This document shows, piece by piece, positions 49,199-58,852 of a DNA stretch of 64,000 nt. The position numbers and the translations under genes are program-made. A model generated the notes under the pieces. The model was not told the origin of the DNA and did no database searches. It saw only the letters and a program-made list of their open reading frames with translations. Position 1 is the stretch's first letter; each line of letters begins with the position of its first letter. The stretch lies in contig CANBWK010000005.1 in the NCBI GenBank assembly GCA_947373105.1, positions 1-64,000 on the forward strand, given 5' to 3'. The DNA comes from Comamonadaceae bacterium. GTDB taxonomy: Bacteria; Pseudomonadota; Gammaproteobacteria; Burkholderiales; Burkholderiaceae_C.

Positions 49199-50776
49199 TC
49201 AGGTGATCGGGGCAGGGTTGAACAAAACCAAAGCATTGTGCAGCTTCCAATGCTCAGCCCAGGTTTTTCGGCCACTGGCCACATCGAGCAGCATACGGAA
49301 CAACTCCCACCCTGATTCTTCAATGGTAATTTCACCATCCGCAATGCGCCCGGCATTGAGGTCCATCAGATCATGCCAACGACGGGCCAGATCGGTGCGT
49401 GTCGCCACCTTGATCACAGGGCAGGCCTGCAAGCCATAAGGCGTGCCGCGTCCAGTGGTGAACACATGCAGGTTCATGCCAGCGGCCAATTGCAAGGTAC
49501 CGCAAATAAAGTCGCTGGCCGGTGTGGCGGCAAAGACCAATCCTTTTTGGTCGGGTTTGAGTTTTTCACCCGGCCCAAGCACACTGCTGATGGCTGCCGT
49601 GCCGCTCTTGATAACGGAGCCCATGGCTTTTTCAGCGATATTGGACAATCCACCCGCCTTGTTGCCCGGAGTGGTGTTGGCGCTACGGTCCACGCGGCCA
49701 CGGTCGAGGTACTGGTCGTACCAATCGAGTTCACGCACCACCGCTTGCGCAACTTCAGGGCTCGCTGCACGACTGGTGAGTTGCTCAACGGCATCTCGTA
49801 CCTCGGTGTTTTCAGAGAACATCACCGTGCCCCCTGCCCGCACGATCAAATCGGACATGAAACCCACCGCGGGGTTGGCGGTGACGCCAGAAAACGCATC
49901 ACTGCCCCCGCATTGAACCCCGACCACCAAGGCACTGGCAGGCACGGTTTGACGTTTGCGCGCGTTGAGCCTGGCCAGGTGCGGCTTGGCTCGCTCCAAA
50001 ATGTCATCGATCATGGACATGAAGCCCACATGTTCATCGTCCTGCAAACAAACGAGGTCCGGGCCCTTGCCTTCGTCGCGTACATCCTGGATCGGAAAAC
50101 TGCCTGGCGGCAACAGGCGATCGGGCTGGAGTTTTTCACACCCCAAACTGACCACCATGACTTCACCACCAAAATTGGGGTTCAAGCTGATGTGGCGCAA
50201 AGTGCGAATCGGGATCTCGGCGCCCGGGGCTTCAATGGCCACGCCACAGCCGTAGCTGTGCTCCAAGCCCACCACACCATCTACATTCGGGTAGTGCGCT
50301 AAAAGTTCGCGCTCGATCCGTTCTATCGCAATCTTGACAACGCCCGCAACGCATTGCACCGTGGTCGTGATGGCCAATAAATTGCGCGTGCCCACAGAAC
50401 CGTCTGCGTTCACAAAACCTTCAAAGGTATAACCGTCCAGTGCGTCCAGCAATGGCGGTTGGACAGTCGCCATGGGCAAGTCTTTCAACTCACGGGCCGA
50501 GGGCATGTCGAGCAGGCGTTCATGCACCCAACTGCCGGCCAGAATGTCTTGGCGGACAAAGCCAATCGGCACGTTGTAACGCATAACCGCCTGACCTTTT
50601 GCCAGATCGGTGAGCGCGACTTTATGGCCTTGCGGAACTCTGTCACGCAAGACCAGTCCCTCAGCCACGCCAGCGGGCATGACCGTGCCAGCCGGCATGC
50701 CGCCATCGTTGGCGATGATGGCAACGTTATCGGCTGGGTTCATCCGGATCGCCAAGGGGGGTCGCACAGAACTCAT
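49199..50776 (-). CDS. garD: galactarate dehydratase (GarD/UxaA family)
   Basis: 525 residues, close to the 523 of E. coli GarD. The N-terminal SAF domain begins [20 protein letters not shown]. The catalytic domain follows with [60 protein letters not shown] and [20 protein letters not shown]. It dehydrates galactarate (meso-galactarate) to 5-dehydro-4-deoxyglucarate. GGAAAAG precedes the ATG. It is placed between the TRAP genes and gudD; together the two dehydratases let the cell use both aldarates. Confidence 0.93.
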   Translation of the reverse strand: MSSVRPPLAIRMNPADNVAIIANDGGMPAGTVMPAGVAEGLVLRDRVPQGHKVALTDLAKGQAVMRYNVPIGFVRQDILAGSWVHERLLDMPSARELKDLPMATVQPPLLDALDGYTFEGFVNADGSVGTRNLLAITTTVQCVAGVVKIAIERIERELLAHYPNVDGVVGLEHSYGCGVAIEAPGAEIPIRTLRHISLNPNFGGEVMVVSLGCEKLQPDRLLPPGSFPIQDVRDEGKGPDLVCLQDDEHVGFMSMIDDILERAKPHLARLNARKRQTVPASALVVGVQCGGSDAFSGVTANPAVGFMSDLIVRAGGTVMFSENTEVRDAVEQLTSRAASPEVAQAVVRELDWYDQYLDRGRVDRSANTTPGNKAGGLSNIAEKAMGSVIKSGTAAISSVLGPGEKLKPDQKGLVFAATPASDFICGTLQLAAGMNLHVFTTGRGTPYGLQACPVIKVATRTDLARRWHDLMDLNAGRIADGEITIEESGWELFRMLLDVASGRKTWAEHWKLHNALVLFNPAPIT

Positions 50777-50800
50777 AACGGCTTTTCCAATGTCAAAAAA

Positions 50801-52090
50801 TCACTTGAGTAAATGAGGCAGCCACAGTGTGAACTGCGGCACATAAGTCACCAGCAACATGGCCAAAGTTAATGCGCCATAAAACGGTGCAATCGTTCGC
50901 ATCACCTGTCCGACAGAGATGCCGCCAATCGCACAGCCTACAAACTGTACCGTACCCACTGGCGGCGTGTTCAGGCCCAAGGCGCAATTGATCAACAGCA
51001 TAATGCCGAACTGCATCGGGTCCATGCCAAAGTGCATCGCGATCGGCAAAAAGATGGGTGTGCAAATCAGGATGGTTGCAGCCATGTCCAAGAAGGTGCC
51101 CAAAATGAACAACAAGACATTGATCATGAGAAAAATGACCCAGGGTTCGGTGCTGATTTTTTGCATCAGCGCACCCGTCATCTGCGGCACCTCATAAAGC
51201 GCCATAAAGTAACCGAAGGCATTCGAAATTCCAATCAAGAGCAACACCACGCCGGTGGTCTTGCAGGCCTTGGCGCAGGCCTTGAGAAAGTTTTGAAACG
51301 TCAGCGTGCGGTAGATCACCACGGTGACAAACAAGGCCCAAGCCACGGCGATAGAAGCCGACTCGGTGGCCGTGAAAGCACCCGATAAAATGCCACCCAA
51401 AATGATCACCACGACAAACAAGCCGGGCAATGCGGCGCCAAAAGCCCTGAGCACTTCGAGCCAGCCGGGAAATTTGCCGTGAATCGGGTAACCGCGGCGC
51501 ACCGCCACCCAGTAGGCTGCACCCAAATTGCACAGTGTCAAAATGATCGCCGGCACCAGACCCGCCAAAATCAAGCCCAGCACACTGACCGAGGCCAGGC
51601 CCGAAGCGGCCAGCGTGAAGATGATCATGTTGTGCGAGGTGGGCATGATGGCGCCCACCAGCGCGGCGTGCGTGGTCACGTTCACCGCGTAGTCGGCGTC
51701 GTAGCCTTCTTTTTTCATGAGCGGGATCATGACCGAGCCCATGGCCGACACGTCGGCCAATGGTGAGCCCGCAACTCCCCCAAAGATGGTGCAGCCGATC
51801 ACATTGCTCATGCCCAATCCACCCCGCACATGGCCCACCAGGCTGTTGGCAAAACGCACGATGCGGTCGGCAATACCGCCGTAGAGCATCAGCTCACCGG
51901 CAAACACAAAAAACGGAATGGCCAGGAAGGAGAACACCTGCATGCCTCCGACCATTTTTTGAAACACCATGGCCACCGGCAAACCCGCCGCAATGATGGT
52001 CGCAACCGAAGACAGGCCAATGGCAAAGGCCACCGGCACACCCAAAATCAACAGGAGGGAAAAGCTCAGTGCAAGGACGGTCAATTCCAT
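50801..52090 (-). CDS. TRAP transporter large permease (DctM)
   Basis: 429 residues, about 12 membrane segments: LTVLALSFSLLLILGVPVAF, IPFFVFAGELMLYGGIADRI, GCTIFGGVAGSPLADVSAMG and ALGLNTPPVGTVQFVGCAIG, all typical of DctM. It forms the sodium-coupled translocation path with DctQ. ATG 52090 starts right after the dctQ stop (52095); a longer frame from 52150 would overlap dctQ. It is encoded with its receptor and small subunit beside aldarate dehydratases, so a hexuronate or aldarate is the likely cargo. Confidence 0.9.
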   Translation of the reverse strand: MELTVLALSFSLLLILGVPVAFAIGLSSVATIIAAGLPVAMVFQKMVGGMQVFSFLAIPFFVFAGELMLYGGIADRIVRFANSLVGHVRGGLGMSNVIGCTIFGGVAGSPLADVSAMGSVMIPLMKKEGYDADYAVNVTTHAALVGAIMPTSHNMIIFTLAASGLASVSVLGLILAGLVPAIILTLCNLGAAYWVAVRRGYPIHGKFPGWLEVLRAFGAALPGLFVVVIILGGILSGAFTATESASIAVAWALFVTVVIYRTLTFQNFLKACAKACKTTGVVLLLIGISNAFGYFMALYEVPQMTGALMQKISTEPWVIFLMINVLLFILGTFLDMAATILICTPIFLPIAMHFGMDPMQFGIMLLINCALGLNTPPVGTVQFVGCAIGGISVGQVMRTIAPFYGALTLAMLLVTYVPQFTLWLPHLLK

Positions 52091-52094
52091 CTTG

Positions 52095-52583
52095 TCACTC
52101 CCAGACCGGCGTGACAACCTGACCACGCAAGAGAGCCACAATATGCTCAATCGAAAAAAGCAAGATCAAGGCACCGGCAATGATCACTGGCACATAGTCA
52201 ATTCCATCGGGGACCGGCAGCATGGGTTTTTTCTCTGACCACTTGGCTGATGCCCACAGCCAACCGCCCTGCACCATCAAATAACCAAACAAAGCCACCA
52301 AGGCATGGATCAAAATTTCGATGCGATGCTGCCATTTTTTCGGCAACAAAACCACCAAAGATTCGAGCCCGATATGACCTGCATCACGCACACCGACGGC
52401 CAAACCAAACGCGGTGACAAACAACACAATCAACATGGCCAAGGCTTCAGCCCAGGTCGGTGTATCGTTCAAAACATAGCGACCGATGACCTGCCATTGC
52501 ACACACAAGATCACGGCAATCAGCCCCAGCACCGCCAACACCAAACTGATCTTGGAGACGGTTGCACAAAATTTGGTGAACAT
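52095..52583 (-). CDS. TRAP transporter small permease (DctQ)
   Basis: 162 residues with four membrane segments: ISLVLAVLGLIAVILCVQWQ, then the DctQ signature VIGRYVLNDTPTWAEALAML, then GLAVGVRDAGHIGLESLVVL. It holds the receptor-binding face of the transporter with DctM. GGAG lies 6 bases upstream of the ATG. It lies 48 bases after dctP and 4 before dctM, the regular order dctP-Q-M. Confidence 0.88.
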   Translation of the reverse strand: MFTKFCATVSKISLVLAVLGLIAVILCVQWQVIGRYVLNDTPTWAEALAMLIVLFVTAFGLAVGVRDAGHIGLESLVVLLPKKWQHRIEILIHALVALFGYLMVQGGWLWASAKWSEKKPMLPVPDGIDYVPVIIAGALILLFSIEHIVALLRGQVVTPVWE

Positions 52584-52631
52584 GGAAAACTCCAGCCCTC
52601 TGCTCGCGACGAAGGCATCAGGAAAAGCCGA

Positions 52632-53594
52632 TTATTTGGTGTCTTGTATGGCTTTGACCGCGCGCTTCATTTCTGGCGTGGTCATGAACTTGTCGTAGAC
52701 AGGGCCCATGACGGCCTGGAAGGACTTTTTGTCGACTTCCACAATTTCAGCCCCGGCGGCTTTGACATTGGCCAGCGATTTGCCCTCTTGCTCATCCCAG
52801 GCCTTGCGCTCGACAGCCACAGACTCTTTGGCTGCCTGACGGATCATGGCTTGCTCGTTGGCTGGCAACTTGTCCCAAATGACTTTGGACATCACCAAGA
52901 TTTCAGGGGCCATTGAATGTTCGGTCTTAGAGTAGACCTTGACGGCTTCAACGTGTTTAGCAGTGTCAAACGAGGGAATGTTATTTTCAGCAGCGTCTAT
53001 CAGACCTGTCTTGAGTCCGGTGTACACCTCGCCATAAGGCATGGGCGTGGCGTTGGCGCCCATGGCGCTGACCAGTGCCACCCATAAATCTGATTGCTGC
53101 ACACGTATCTTCAAGCCCTTGGCATCGGCCACAGAGCGGATCGCCTTTTTGGCGTAAATCGAACGGGCACCGCTGTCATAGAAAGCCAAGCCGACATAGC
53201 CCACCGACTCGCAACTCTTGAGGATTTCAGCGCCAATGGGCCCATCCAAAGACTTGCGCATATGGTCGACTGAATGGAACAAGAAAGGCATGGTGGGCAC
53301 CATGGTCATCGGGCAAACACCGTTCATGGGCGCTACGTTCACACGCACTAAATCCAATGCACCAATCTTGACTTGATCGATGGTTTCTTTTTCAGAACCC
53401 AAAGCACCTTTGTTAAACACCTTGATTTTGTGTTTACCACCCGACAATTTTTCAAGCACAGTGCTCATGTGTTTGACAGCCACCACGGTGGGGTAGTCAT
53501 CGGCATTGTGGATATCGGCTGAGCGGAACTCGACCGCATGGACATTGAAAGAGAGGGATGCGGCCATGGCCACAACCAATGCATTGAATTTCAT
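52632..53594 (-). CDS. TRAP transporter substrate-binding protein (DctP)
   Basis: 320 residues. The signal peptide [20 protein letters not shown] is followed by a mature protein with [40 protein letters not shown], the conserved Arg in [13 protein letters not shown] (carboxylate binding) and [20 protein letters not shown]. It is periplasmic and binds an acid sugar, probably glucuronate, galacturonate or an aldarate (inferred from neighbours). ATG 53594 has GGAG at good spacing; a reading to 53669 would place a polar stretch before the signal peptide. It heads the transporter-dehydratase operon. The 166 bases between it and the uronate dehydrogenase stop hold no supported gene. Confidence 0.9.
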   Translation of the reverse strand: MKFNALVVAMAASLSFNVHAVEFRSADIHNADDYPTVVAVKHMSTVLEKLSGGKHKIKVFNKGALGSEKETIDQVKIGALDLVRVNVAPMNGVCPMTMVPTMPFLFHSVDHMRKSLDGPIGAEILKSCESVGYVGLAFYDSGARSIYAKKAIRSVADAKGLKIRVQQSDLWVALVSAMGANATPMPYGEVYTGLKTGLIDAAENNIPSFDTAKHVEAVKVYSKTEHSMAPEILVMSKVIWDKLPANEQAMIRQAAKESVAVERKAWDEQEGKSLANVKAAGAEIVEVDKKSFQAVMGPVYDKFMTTPEMKRAVKAIQDTK

Positions 53595-53760
53595 ATTTGT
53601 CTCCAATTGGGGTAAAAACGTCAAGGAATTTATGATGGACTGTACCTGCTCATTCGCCTGCCAAGGCAACTCCGGCCTTGAGGCGGCTCACGGCTTCGCA
53701 TTGAATGCGTTTGCGACAGTCCAGATAAGGCAGTGCAATTTCGGACGTCAAAATGTGCGA

Positions 53761-54564
53761 TCACAAGGGCCCTATCTTGACGAAGCCCCCCCCCTGGAAC
53801 TGCACAGCAGGATCGGATAAATCGGGCTCAGTCGTTTGTGCATAAATGGCAGCGCGGAAATCGTCTGAGCTGTCTTGAGGGCGGAACCCAATGTGTCGTG
53901 CCAGGTGGTTGTCATACCAACCAACGCTGTTGTCAGAAGTGCCGTAAATAATACTGTGTCCCAGAACTGGCGTGGTCAAGCAAGCCGTAATCAACCTGTG
54001 CAAATCGCCATAACTCAGCCAGGTGGCCAACATGCGTCTGTCACGTGGCTCTGGAAAGGAAGAACCGATGCGAACACAAGCCGTCTCGATTCCATAGCGA
54101 TCGAAATACAAACGAGACAAATCTTCGCCGAATGCTTTGCTCAGACCATACAAACCGTCAGGACGCGGCGGGCTCAAGGCATCGACCACCTCGTTTTGAC
54201 GGTAAAAGCCCATGACATGGTTGGAACTGGCAAACACCACGCGCTTGACCCCATGAACGCGAGCGGCTTCGTATAAGTTGTACAAACCAATGATGTTGGC
54301 TTGCAAAATGGGCTCCCAAGGCTGCTCAACCGAGATGCCTCCAAAGTGAACAATCGCATGGCAGTCCGCGACCATGTTGTGAACGGCAGCCTTGTCGGAC
54401 AGATCAGCTTGCACCACCTCTTCACCAGCTTGCGCGGGCGCCAAGGGTGATAAGTCACTCAAACGCAAAAAAGCACAATTGGCCTTCAAGCGTGAGCGCA
54501 TGGCCTGCCCTAAGCCGCCTGCGGCACCGGTCATGAGAAGCCTGTGATGAGATTGAATGGTCAT
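53761..54564 (-). CDS. udh: uronate dehydrogenase (NAD-dependent SDR/epimerase family)
   Basis: 267 residues, extended SDR fold. The NAD motif is TGAAGGLGQAM, then DLSPLAP for the adenosine end, HFGGISVEQPWEPILQANII, the catalytic Ser in VFASSNHVMGFY and YxxxK in YGLSKAFGEDLSRLY. The HFGG(I/V)SVE and ASSNHV(I/M)GFY segments are characteristic of uronate dehydrogenases. These oxidise glucuronate or galacturonate to the aldarolactones. ATG 54564 is chosen because upstream residues overlap lgt. It works ahead of gudD and garD in the oxidative hexuronate route. Confidence 0.9.
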   Translation of the reverse strand: MTIQSHHRLLMTGAAGGLGQAMRSRLKANCAFLRLSDLSPLAPAQAGEEVVQADLSDKAAVHNMVADCHAIVHFGGISVEQPWEPILQANIIGLYNLYEAARVHGVKRVVFASSNHVMGFYRQNEVVDALSPPRPDGLYGLSKAFGEDLSRLYFDRYGIETACVRIGSSFPEPRDRRMLATWLSYGDLHRLITACLTTPVLGHSIIYGTSDNSVGWYDNHLARHIGFRPQDSSDDFRAAIYAQTTEPDLSDPAVQFQGGGFVKIGPL

Positions 54565-54581
54565 GGGAATAGGTGCTCCAG

Positions 54582-55394
54582 TCAAAGCGTTTGAATTGCG
54601 TTGCGATTCCTCAGCAAAAGCCAAAGGCCGCCCAGAATCATAGGCACACACAGCCACTGCCCCATGCTCATGCCCAAGGACAAGAGCCCCAAATGGGCGT
54701 CAGGCTCTCTGAAAAATTCTGCCGTAAACCGAAACACGCCATACCCCAAGGAAAAGGCCCCTGAGACTTGGCCTATGGGCCTGTCCTTTCGGGCAAACAG
54801 CCACAGCAAGACAAACAGCAACAAGCCCTCGAGCAAAAACTGGTAGACCTGCGAAGGGTGTCGCGGCATGTCTCCCGCGCCTCTGAACACCATACCCCAT
54901 GGCAAGGACGGGTCGGCCACGCGGCCCCACAACTCGCCGTTGATGAAATTCCCAACACGGCCAGCCGCCAGGCCGGTCGGCACGCAGGGTGCCACAAAAT
55001 CCATGACCTGCAAGAAGGGGCGTTTGCGTGTTCGGGCAAACCACACCATGGCCACAATCACCCCCAGCAAACCCCCGTGAAAACTCATACCCCCTTGCCA
55101 AACAGCCAAAATTTCAACAGGGTTAGAAAGGTAGTACAGGGGTTTGTAAAAAAGGCAATAACCCATGCGCCCGCCCAAAACAACGCCCATGACCCCCATG
55201 AACAATATGTCCTCAACATCTTGTTTATGCCAAGCTTGGTCGCCTTCCAATTTGGCAAATGCAGGGTGACGCAATCGCCTTAGTCCCAGAAACATGAACA
55301 GCCCAAAAGCAGCGAGATAGGTCATGCCGTACCAATGCACAGCCAAGGGACCCAATTGGAGGGCGACAGGATCGATTTGAGGATGTATCAACAT
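54582..55394 (-). CDS. lgt: prolipoprotein diacylglyceryl transferase
   Basis: 270 residues, seven membrane segments. It attaches diacylglycerol to lipobox cysteines of prolipoproteins. Motifs are [40 protein letters not shown] with the essential His, and the signature [18 protein letters not shown]. The ATG at 55394 matches the family N-terminus ([16 protein letters not shown]); a reading to 55445 would cross the ilvD promoter. It is divergent from ilvD, a common arrangement in Burkholderiales. The NlpD lipoprotein at 61125 would be among its substrates. Confidence 0.96.
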   Translation of the reverse strand: MLIHPQIDPVALQLGPLAVHWYGMTYLAAFGLFMFLGLRRLRHPAFAKLEGDQAWHKQDVEDILFMGVMGVVLGGRMGYCLFYKPLYYLSNPVEILAVWQGGMSFHGGLLGVIVAMVWFARTRKRPFLQVMDFVAPCVPTGLAAGRVGNFINGELWGRVADPSLPWGMVFRGAGDMPRHPSQVYQFLLEGLLLFVLLWLFARKDRPIGQVSGAFSLGYGVFRFTAEFFREPDAHLGLLSLGMSMGQWLCVPMILGGLWLLLRNRNAIQTL

Positions 55395-55493
55395 AGCTAG
55401 GATTGTGCCTGACAGGCCGTTAGAATAGCTGTTCAGAGTGTACAAGGCCGAGGTCCAAGGCCCACTTCAACCGATTTTTTTACCCCAAACACC

Positions 55494-57197
55494 ATGAGCG
55501 ACAAAATCATCCCCATCACACCGATCAACCGCCGCAGCGCCAACATCACACAAGGCAAATCGCGAGCGCCCAATCGGTCCATGTACTACGCCATGGGTTA
55601 TGAAGAAAGTGATTTCGTCAAACCCATGGTGGGCGTCGCCAATGGCCACAGCACCATCACCCCATGCAACAGCGGCCTGCAAAAGCTGGCTGATGCGGCG
55701 GTGGCAGGCATCGAAGAAGCCGGTGGCAACGCCCAGATTTTTGGCACCCCGACCATCTCTGACGGCATGGCCATGGGCACAGAGGGCATGAAGTATTCGT
55801 TGGTCAGCCGCGAAGTGATTTCAGACTGCATTGAAACTTGCGTGCAGGGCCAATGGATGGACGGTGTTTTGGTCGTCGGCGGTTGCGACAAAAACATGCC
55901 TGGCGGCATGATGGGCATTTTGCGCGCCAACGTGCCCGCCATTTATGTGTACGGCGGCACCATCTTGCCCGGCCGCTACCAAGGCCGCGACCTGAACATC
56001 GTCAGCGTCTTTGAGGCCGTGGGCGAAAACGCTGCCGGCAAAATGAGTGATGCCGACTTACGCGAAATTGAAATGCGCGCCATTCCCGGCACTGGCTCTT
56101 GTGGCGGCATGTATACCGCCAACACCATGTCCTCAGCCTTTGAGGCTTTGGGCATGTCACTGCCCTACTCTTCCACCATGGCCAACCCCCATGATGAAAA
56201 AGAAAATTCCGCCAAGGAGTCGGCCAAGGTTTTGATTGAAGCGATCAAAAAAGACCTCAAACCCCGCGACATCGTCACCAAGAAAGCACTCGAAAACGCA
56301 GTGGCCGTTATCATGGCTACTGGGGGATCGACCAATGCGGTACTGCACTTTTTGGCCATTGCCCACACCGCCGGTGTGGAATGGACCATTGACGATTTCG
56401 AGCGCATGCGCAAAAAAATCCCTGTTATTTGCGATTTGAAGCCCAGTGGCAAATACCTCGCCGTGGATCTGCACCAAGCCGGCGGCATCCCCCAAGTCAT
56501 GAAAACGCTGCTGGCTGCTGGTCTGCTGCACGGTGACTGCATGACCATCACAGGCAAGACCATTGCTGAGAGCCTGAAAGACATTCCGGACGTGCCTCGC
56601 TCTGACCAGGACGTGATTCGCCCGATCGATAAGCCAATGTATGCCGAAGGCCATTTGGCCATTCTCAAAGGCAACCTCTCGCCTGAAGGCGCTGTGGCCA
56701 AAATCACCGGCTTGAAGAACCCGGTCATCACCGGACCTGCACGCGTGTTTGACGACGAGCAGTCGGCTTTGGCCGCCATTTTGGCCGGCAAAATCAAAGC
56801 AGGCGATGTCATGGTCTTGCGTTACCTCGGCCCCAAAGGCGGCCCTGGCATGCCCGAAATGCTGGCTCCCACAGGTGCACTGATTGGTGCAGGCTTGGGA
56901 GAAACCGTGGGCCTGATCACCGATGGTCGCTTCTCTGGTGGGACATGGGGCATGGTGGTCGGCCACGTCGCACCTGAAGCCGCTGCTGGGGGCAACATTG
57001 CTTTTGTCAATGAAGGCGACAGCATCACCATTGACGCTCACAAACTGGTTCTGGAACTCAACGTCCCCGAAGCTGAATTGGCCAAGCGGCGTGAAGGCTG
57101 GGTAGCGCCTGCCCCACGTTACACACGTGGTGTGCAAGCTAAGTTTGCCTTCAATGCCTCCAGCGCCAGCAAGGGTGCGGTTCTGGACTTGTATTAA
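55494..57197 (+). CDS. ilvD: dihydroxy-acid dehydratase
   Basis: 567 residues. It dehydrates dihydroxy-isovalerate and dihydroxy-methylvalerate in valine, leucine and isoleucine synthesis. Iron-sulfur ligands lie in [22 protein letters not shown] and [14 protein letters not shown]. Other family motifs are [20 protein letters not shown] (substrate loop) and [14 protein letters not shown]. Length and start fit the family. It stands divergent from lgt with a 99-base gap. No regulatory leader peptide or T-box is visible. Confidence 0.97.
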   Translation: MSDKIIPITPINRRSANITQGKSRAPNRSMYYAMGYEESDFVKPMVGVANGHSTITPCNSGLQKLADAAVAGIEEAGGNAQIFGTPTISDGMAMGTEGMKYSLVSREVISDCIETCVQGQWMDGVLVVGGCDKNMPGGMMGILRANVPAIYVYGGTILPGRYQGRDLNIVSVFEAVGENAAGKMSDADLREIEMRAIPGTGSCGGMYTANTMSSAFEALGMSLPYSSTMANPHDEKENSAKESAKVLIEAIKKDLKPRDIVTKKALENAVAVIMATGGSTNAVLHFLAIAHTAGVEWTIDDFERMRKKIPVICDLKPSGKYLAVDLHQAGGIPQVMKTLLAAGLLHGDCMTITGKTIAESLKDIPDVPRSDQDVIRPIDKPMYAEGHLAILKGNLSPEGAVAKITGLKNPVITGPARVFDDEQSALAAILAGKIKAGDVMVLRYLGPKGGPGMPEMLAPTGALIGAGLGETVGLITDGRFSGGTWGMVVGHVAPEAAAGGNIAFVNEGDSITIDAHKLVLELNVPEAELAKRREGWVAPAPRYTRGVQAKFAFNASSASKGAVLDLY

Positions 57198-57237
57198 TCC
57201 ATGATCCGCATCTTTCCACAAACTCCCTAGGACATTT

Positions 57238-57543
57238 ATGAAAAAAATCGTGTTTGTATTGGCCTTGAGCGCCGCAGCCGCATTTCCTGCCATGGCTGAC
57301 CAAGCTTTGGCGCAAGCTAAAAACTGCATGGCTTGCCACGCTGTTGACAATAAACTCGTGGGTCCCGGCTACAAAGAGGTTGCCGTCAAATACAAAGGTG
57401 ACAAAACAGCGGCAGACAAACTGGCCGAAAAAATCATCAAGGGTGGTTCTGGCGTTTGGGGCCCTGTGCCGATGCCTGCCAATGCCCAAGTCAATGACGC
57501 GGAAGCCAAAAAATTGGCCGCTTGGATACTGGGACTGAAGTAA
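57238..57543 (+). CDS. small c-type cytochrome (c551/c552-like)
   Basis: 101 residues. The signal peptide KKIVFVLALSAAAAFPAMA is cleaved before DQAL. The haem motif CMACH lies in KNCMACHAVDNKLVGPGYKE, and the axial Met in GPVPMPANAQVNDAEAKKLA. This is the class I mono-haem cytochrome of the c551/c552 type that shuttles electrons in the periplasm, for instance to CcoP of the cbb3 oxidase. AGGAC lies upstream of the ATG. A strong hairpin terminator follows within 20 bases. It is 40 bases after ilvD but has no functional link to it. Confidence 0.93.
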   Translation: MKKIVFVLALSAAAAFPAMADQALAQAKNCMACHAVDNKLVGPGYKEVAVKYKGDKTAADKLAEKIIKGGSGVWGPVPMPANAQVNDAEAKKLAAWILGLK

Positions 57544-57561
57544 CTTGTGTTGCCTTCAATC

Positions 57562-57598
57562 AAAAAGCCCGCGACTGCAAAGTACGCGGGCTTTTTTT
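57562..57598. terminator. bidirectional intrinsic terminator
   Basis: GCCCGCG (57567-57573) and CGCGGGC (57585-57591) form a 7-base GC-rich stem with an 11-base loop, flanked by AAAAA on the left and TTTTTTT on the right. It therefore serves both the cytochrome c gene (plus) and the convergent GlcG-like gene (minus). Confidence 0.95.
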
Positions 57599-57612
57599 AA
57601 CGCCTTGGCGTC

Positions 57613-58020
57613 TTACAAGCCGATGGCTGCAATTCCGGCTTTGGCGATCTGGGCATCCTCACTGGACTTGACACCGCTCACGCCAACGGCGCCCAGGCAA
57701 AAACCATCTTTCATGATGGGTACGCCCCCTTCAAGCATGCCCTGCACAGTGGGCGCAGTCAAAAATGAATAGCGCCCCCCGTTGATTACGTCTTCATAGA
57801 TTTTGCTTTCACGGCGACCCAAGGCGGCCGTATGGGCTTTGGCGGGCGCGATGTGCGCCGAAATAGGAGGCGCACCGTCCAAACGAGAAAAACTCAGCAA
57901 ATGGCCGCCTGAATCGACAATGGCAATGCTCACAGCCCAATTGTTTTTGAGGGCTTCCGCTTCGGCAGCGGCGGCGATGGCCTTGACATCTGACAGTTCG
58001 AGACTCGATTGTGTTTTCAT
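57613..58020 (-). CDS. GlcG/HbpS-family heme-binding-like protein
   Basis: 135 residues: LSDVKAIAAAAEAEALKNNW, AVSIAIVDSGGHLLSFSRLD, AHTAALGRRESKIYED, GGVPIMKDGFCLGAVGVSGV. This is the GlcG/HbpS fold, a compact octameric domain linked in other bacteria to haem or cobalamin binding and to glycolate operons. No glycolate genes lie nearby. There is no signal peptide, so it is cytosolic. It shares a terminator with the cytochrome c gene. The biochemical role is not settled for this family. Confidence 0.85.
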   Translation of the reverse strand: MKTQSSLELSDVKAIAAAAEAEALKNNWAVSIAIVDSGGHLLSFSRLDGAPPISAHIAPAKAHTAALGRRESKIYEDVINGGRYSFLTAPTVQGMLEGGVPIMKDGFCLGAVGVSGVKSSEDAQIAKAGIAAIGL

Positions 58021-58158
58021 GGTTCACCCAGTGGAGTAAAAAACAACAAGCATACCGCTTCTAATTCCCCGTTTTTGGCACGGTGATTGCACGGGCAGGC
58101 CACTCCCACCCTACAATGTGCTTAGCCTTCGTCTACAAGGCATCTAAGGAGATATCAG

Positions 58159-58848
58159 ATGAGTGAATTTCAAACCATTGACACCGCATGGGGCTTGGAT
58201 GTTCAGGCGCAACGCAACCGCGTCATGCGCAACACCTACGGACTCTTGGCATTGAGCCTGCTGCCTACCGTGTTAGGCGCATGGCTTGGCGTCGCAACAG
58301 GCATCACCCAATCATTGAGTGGCGGCTTGGGCCTGATTGTTTTCTTGGCAGGTGCATTTGGTTTTATGTATGCCATTGAAAAGACCAAGAACTCTGCGGC
58401 GGGCGTTCCTGTTCTGCTGGGCTTTACCTTCTTCATGGGCCTGATGCTCTCGCGCATGATCGCCATGGTACTGGGCTTTAAAAATGGTCCTGATCTGATC
58501 ATGACTGCATTTGCAGGCACAGCGGGAGTGTTTGCTTTGATGGCCTCATTGGCCAGTGTCATCAAACGTGATTTATCTGGCATGTCCAAATGGCTGTTTG
58601 TCGGTGCCTTGGTGCTGATGGTCGGCGGCATTGTCAACGTGTTTGTCGGCTCCTCAGCGGGCATGATGGCCTTGTCGGTTGCAGCGATTGGTATTTTCAG
58701 TGCCTACATGTTGTATGACCTCAAGCAAATCATTGACGGCGGTGAAACCAACTACATCAGCGCCACATTGGCCCTGTACTTGGACTTGTTCAATATCTTC
58801 CAAAGCTTACTGGCCTTGCTTGGCATCTGGGGCGGCGAACGCGACTAA
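58159..58848 (+). CDS. Bax inhibitor-1 / YccA-family membrane protein
   Basis: 229 residues, seven membrane segments. The N-terminal GLDVQAQRNRVMRNTYGLLA, mid-part GVPVLLGFTFFMGLMLSRMI and C-terminal SAYMLYDLKQIIDGGETNYI plus ATLALYLDLFNIFQSLL match the BI-1/YccA/YbhL family. Members act as pH-sensitive calcium leak channels or modulators of FtsH. The paired Asp residues of BI-1 are visible in MLYDLKQI and LYLDLFN. AAGGAG precedes the ATG. It converges on rlmD with a 4-base gap. Confidence 0.92.
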   Translation: MSEFQTIDTAWGLDVQAQRNRVMRNTYGLLALSLLPTVLGAWLGVATGITQSLSGGLGLIVFLAGAFGFMYAIEKTKNSAAGVPVLLGFTFFMGLMLSRMIAMVLGFKNGPDLIMTAFAGTAGVFALMASLASVIKRDLSGMSKWLFVGALVLMVGGIVNVFVGSSAGMMALSVAAIGIFSAYMLYDLKQIIDGGETNYISATLALYLDLFNIFQSLLALLGIWGGERD

Positions 58849-58852
58849 TCTC

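Noticed and set aside
53650-53751. Possible 33-codon gene with TTG start (minus strand) between dctP and udh
   Set aside because: It has no convincing ribosome-binding site or family resemblance; it may be a remnant but cannot be supported.
56157-57350. Open frame of 397 codons on the minus strand
   Set aside because: It is antisense to ilvD and the cytochrome c gene and shows no recognisable domain.
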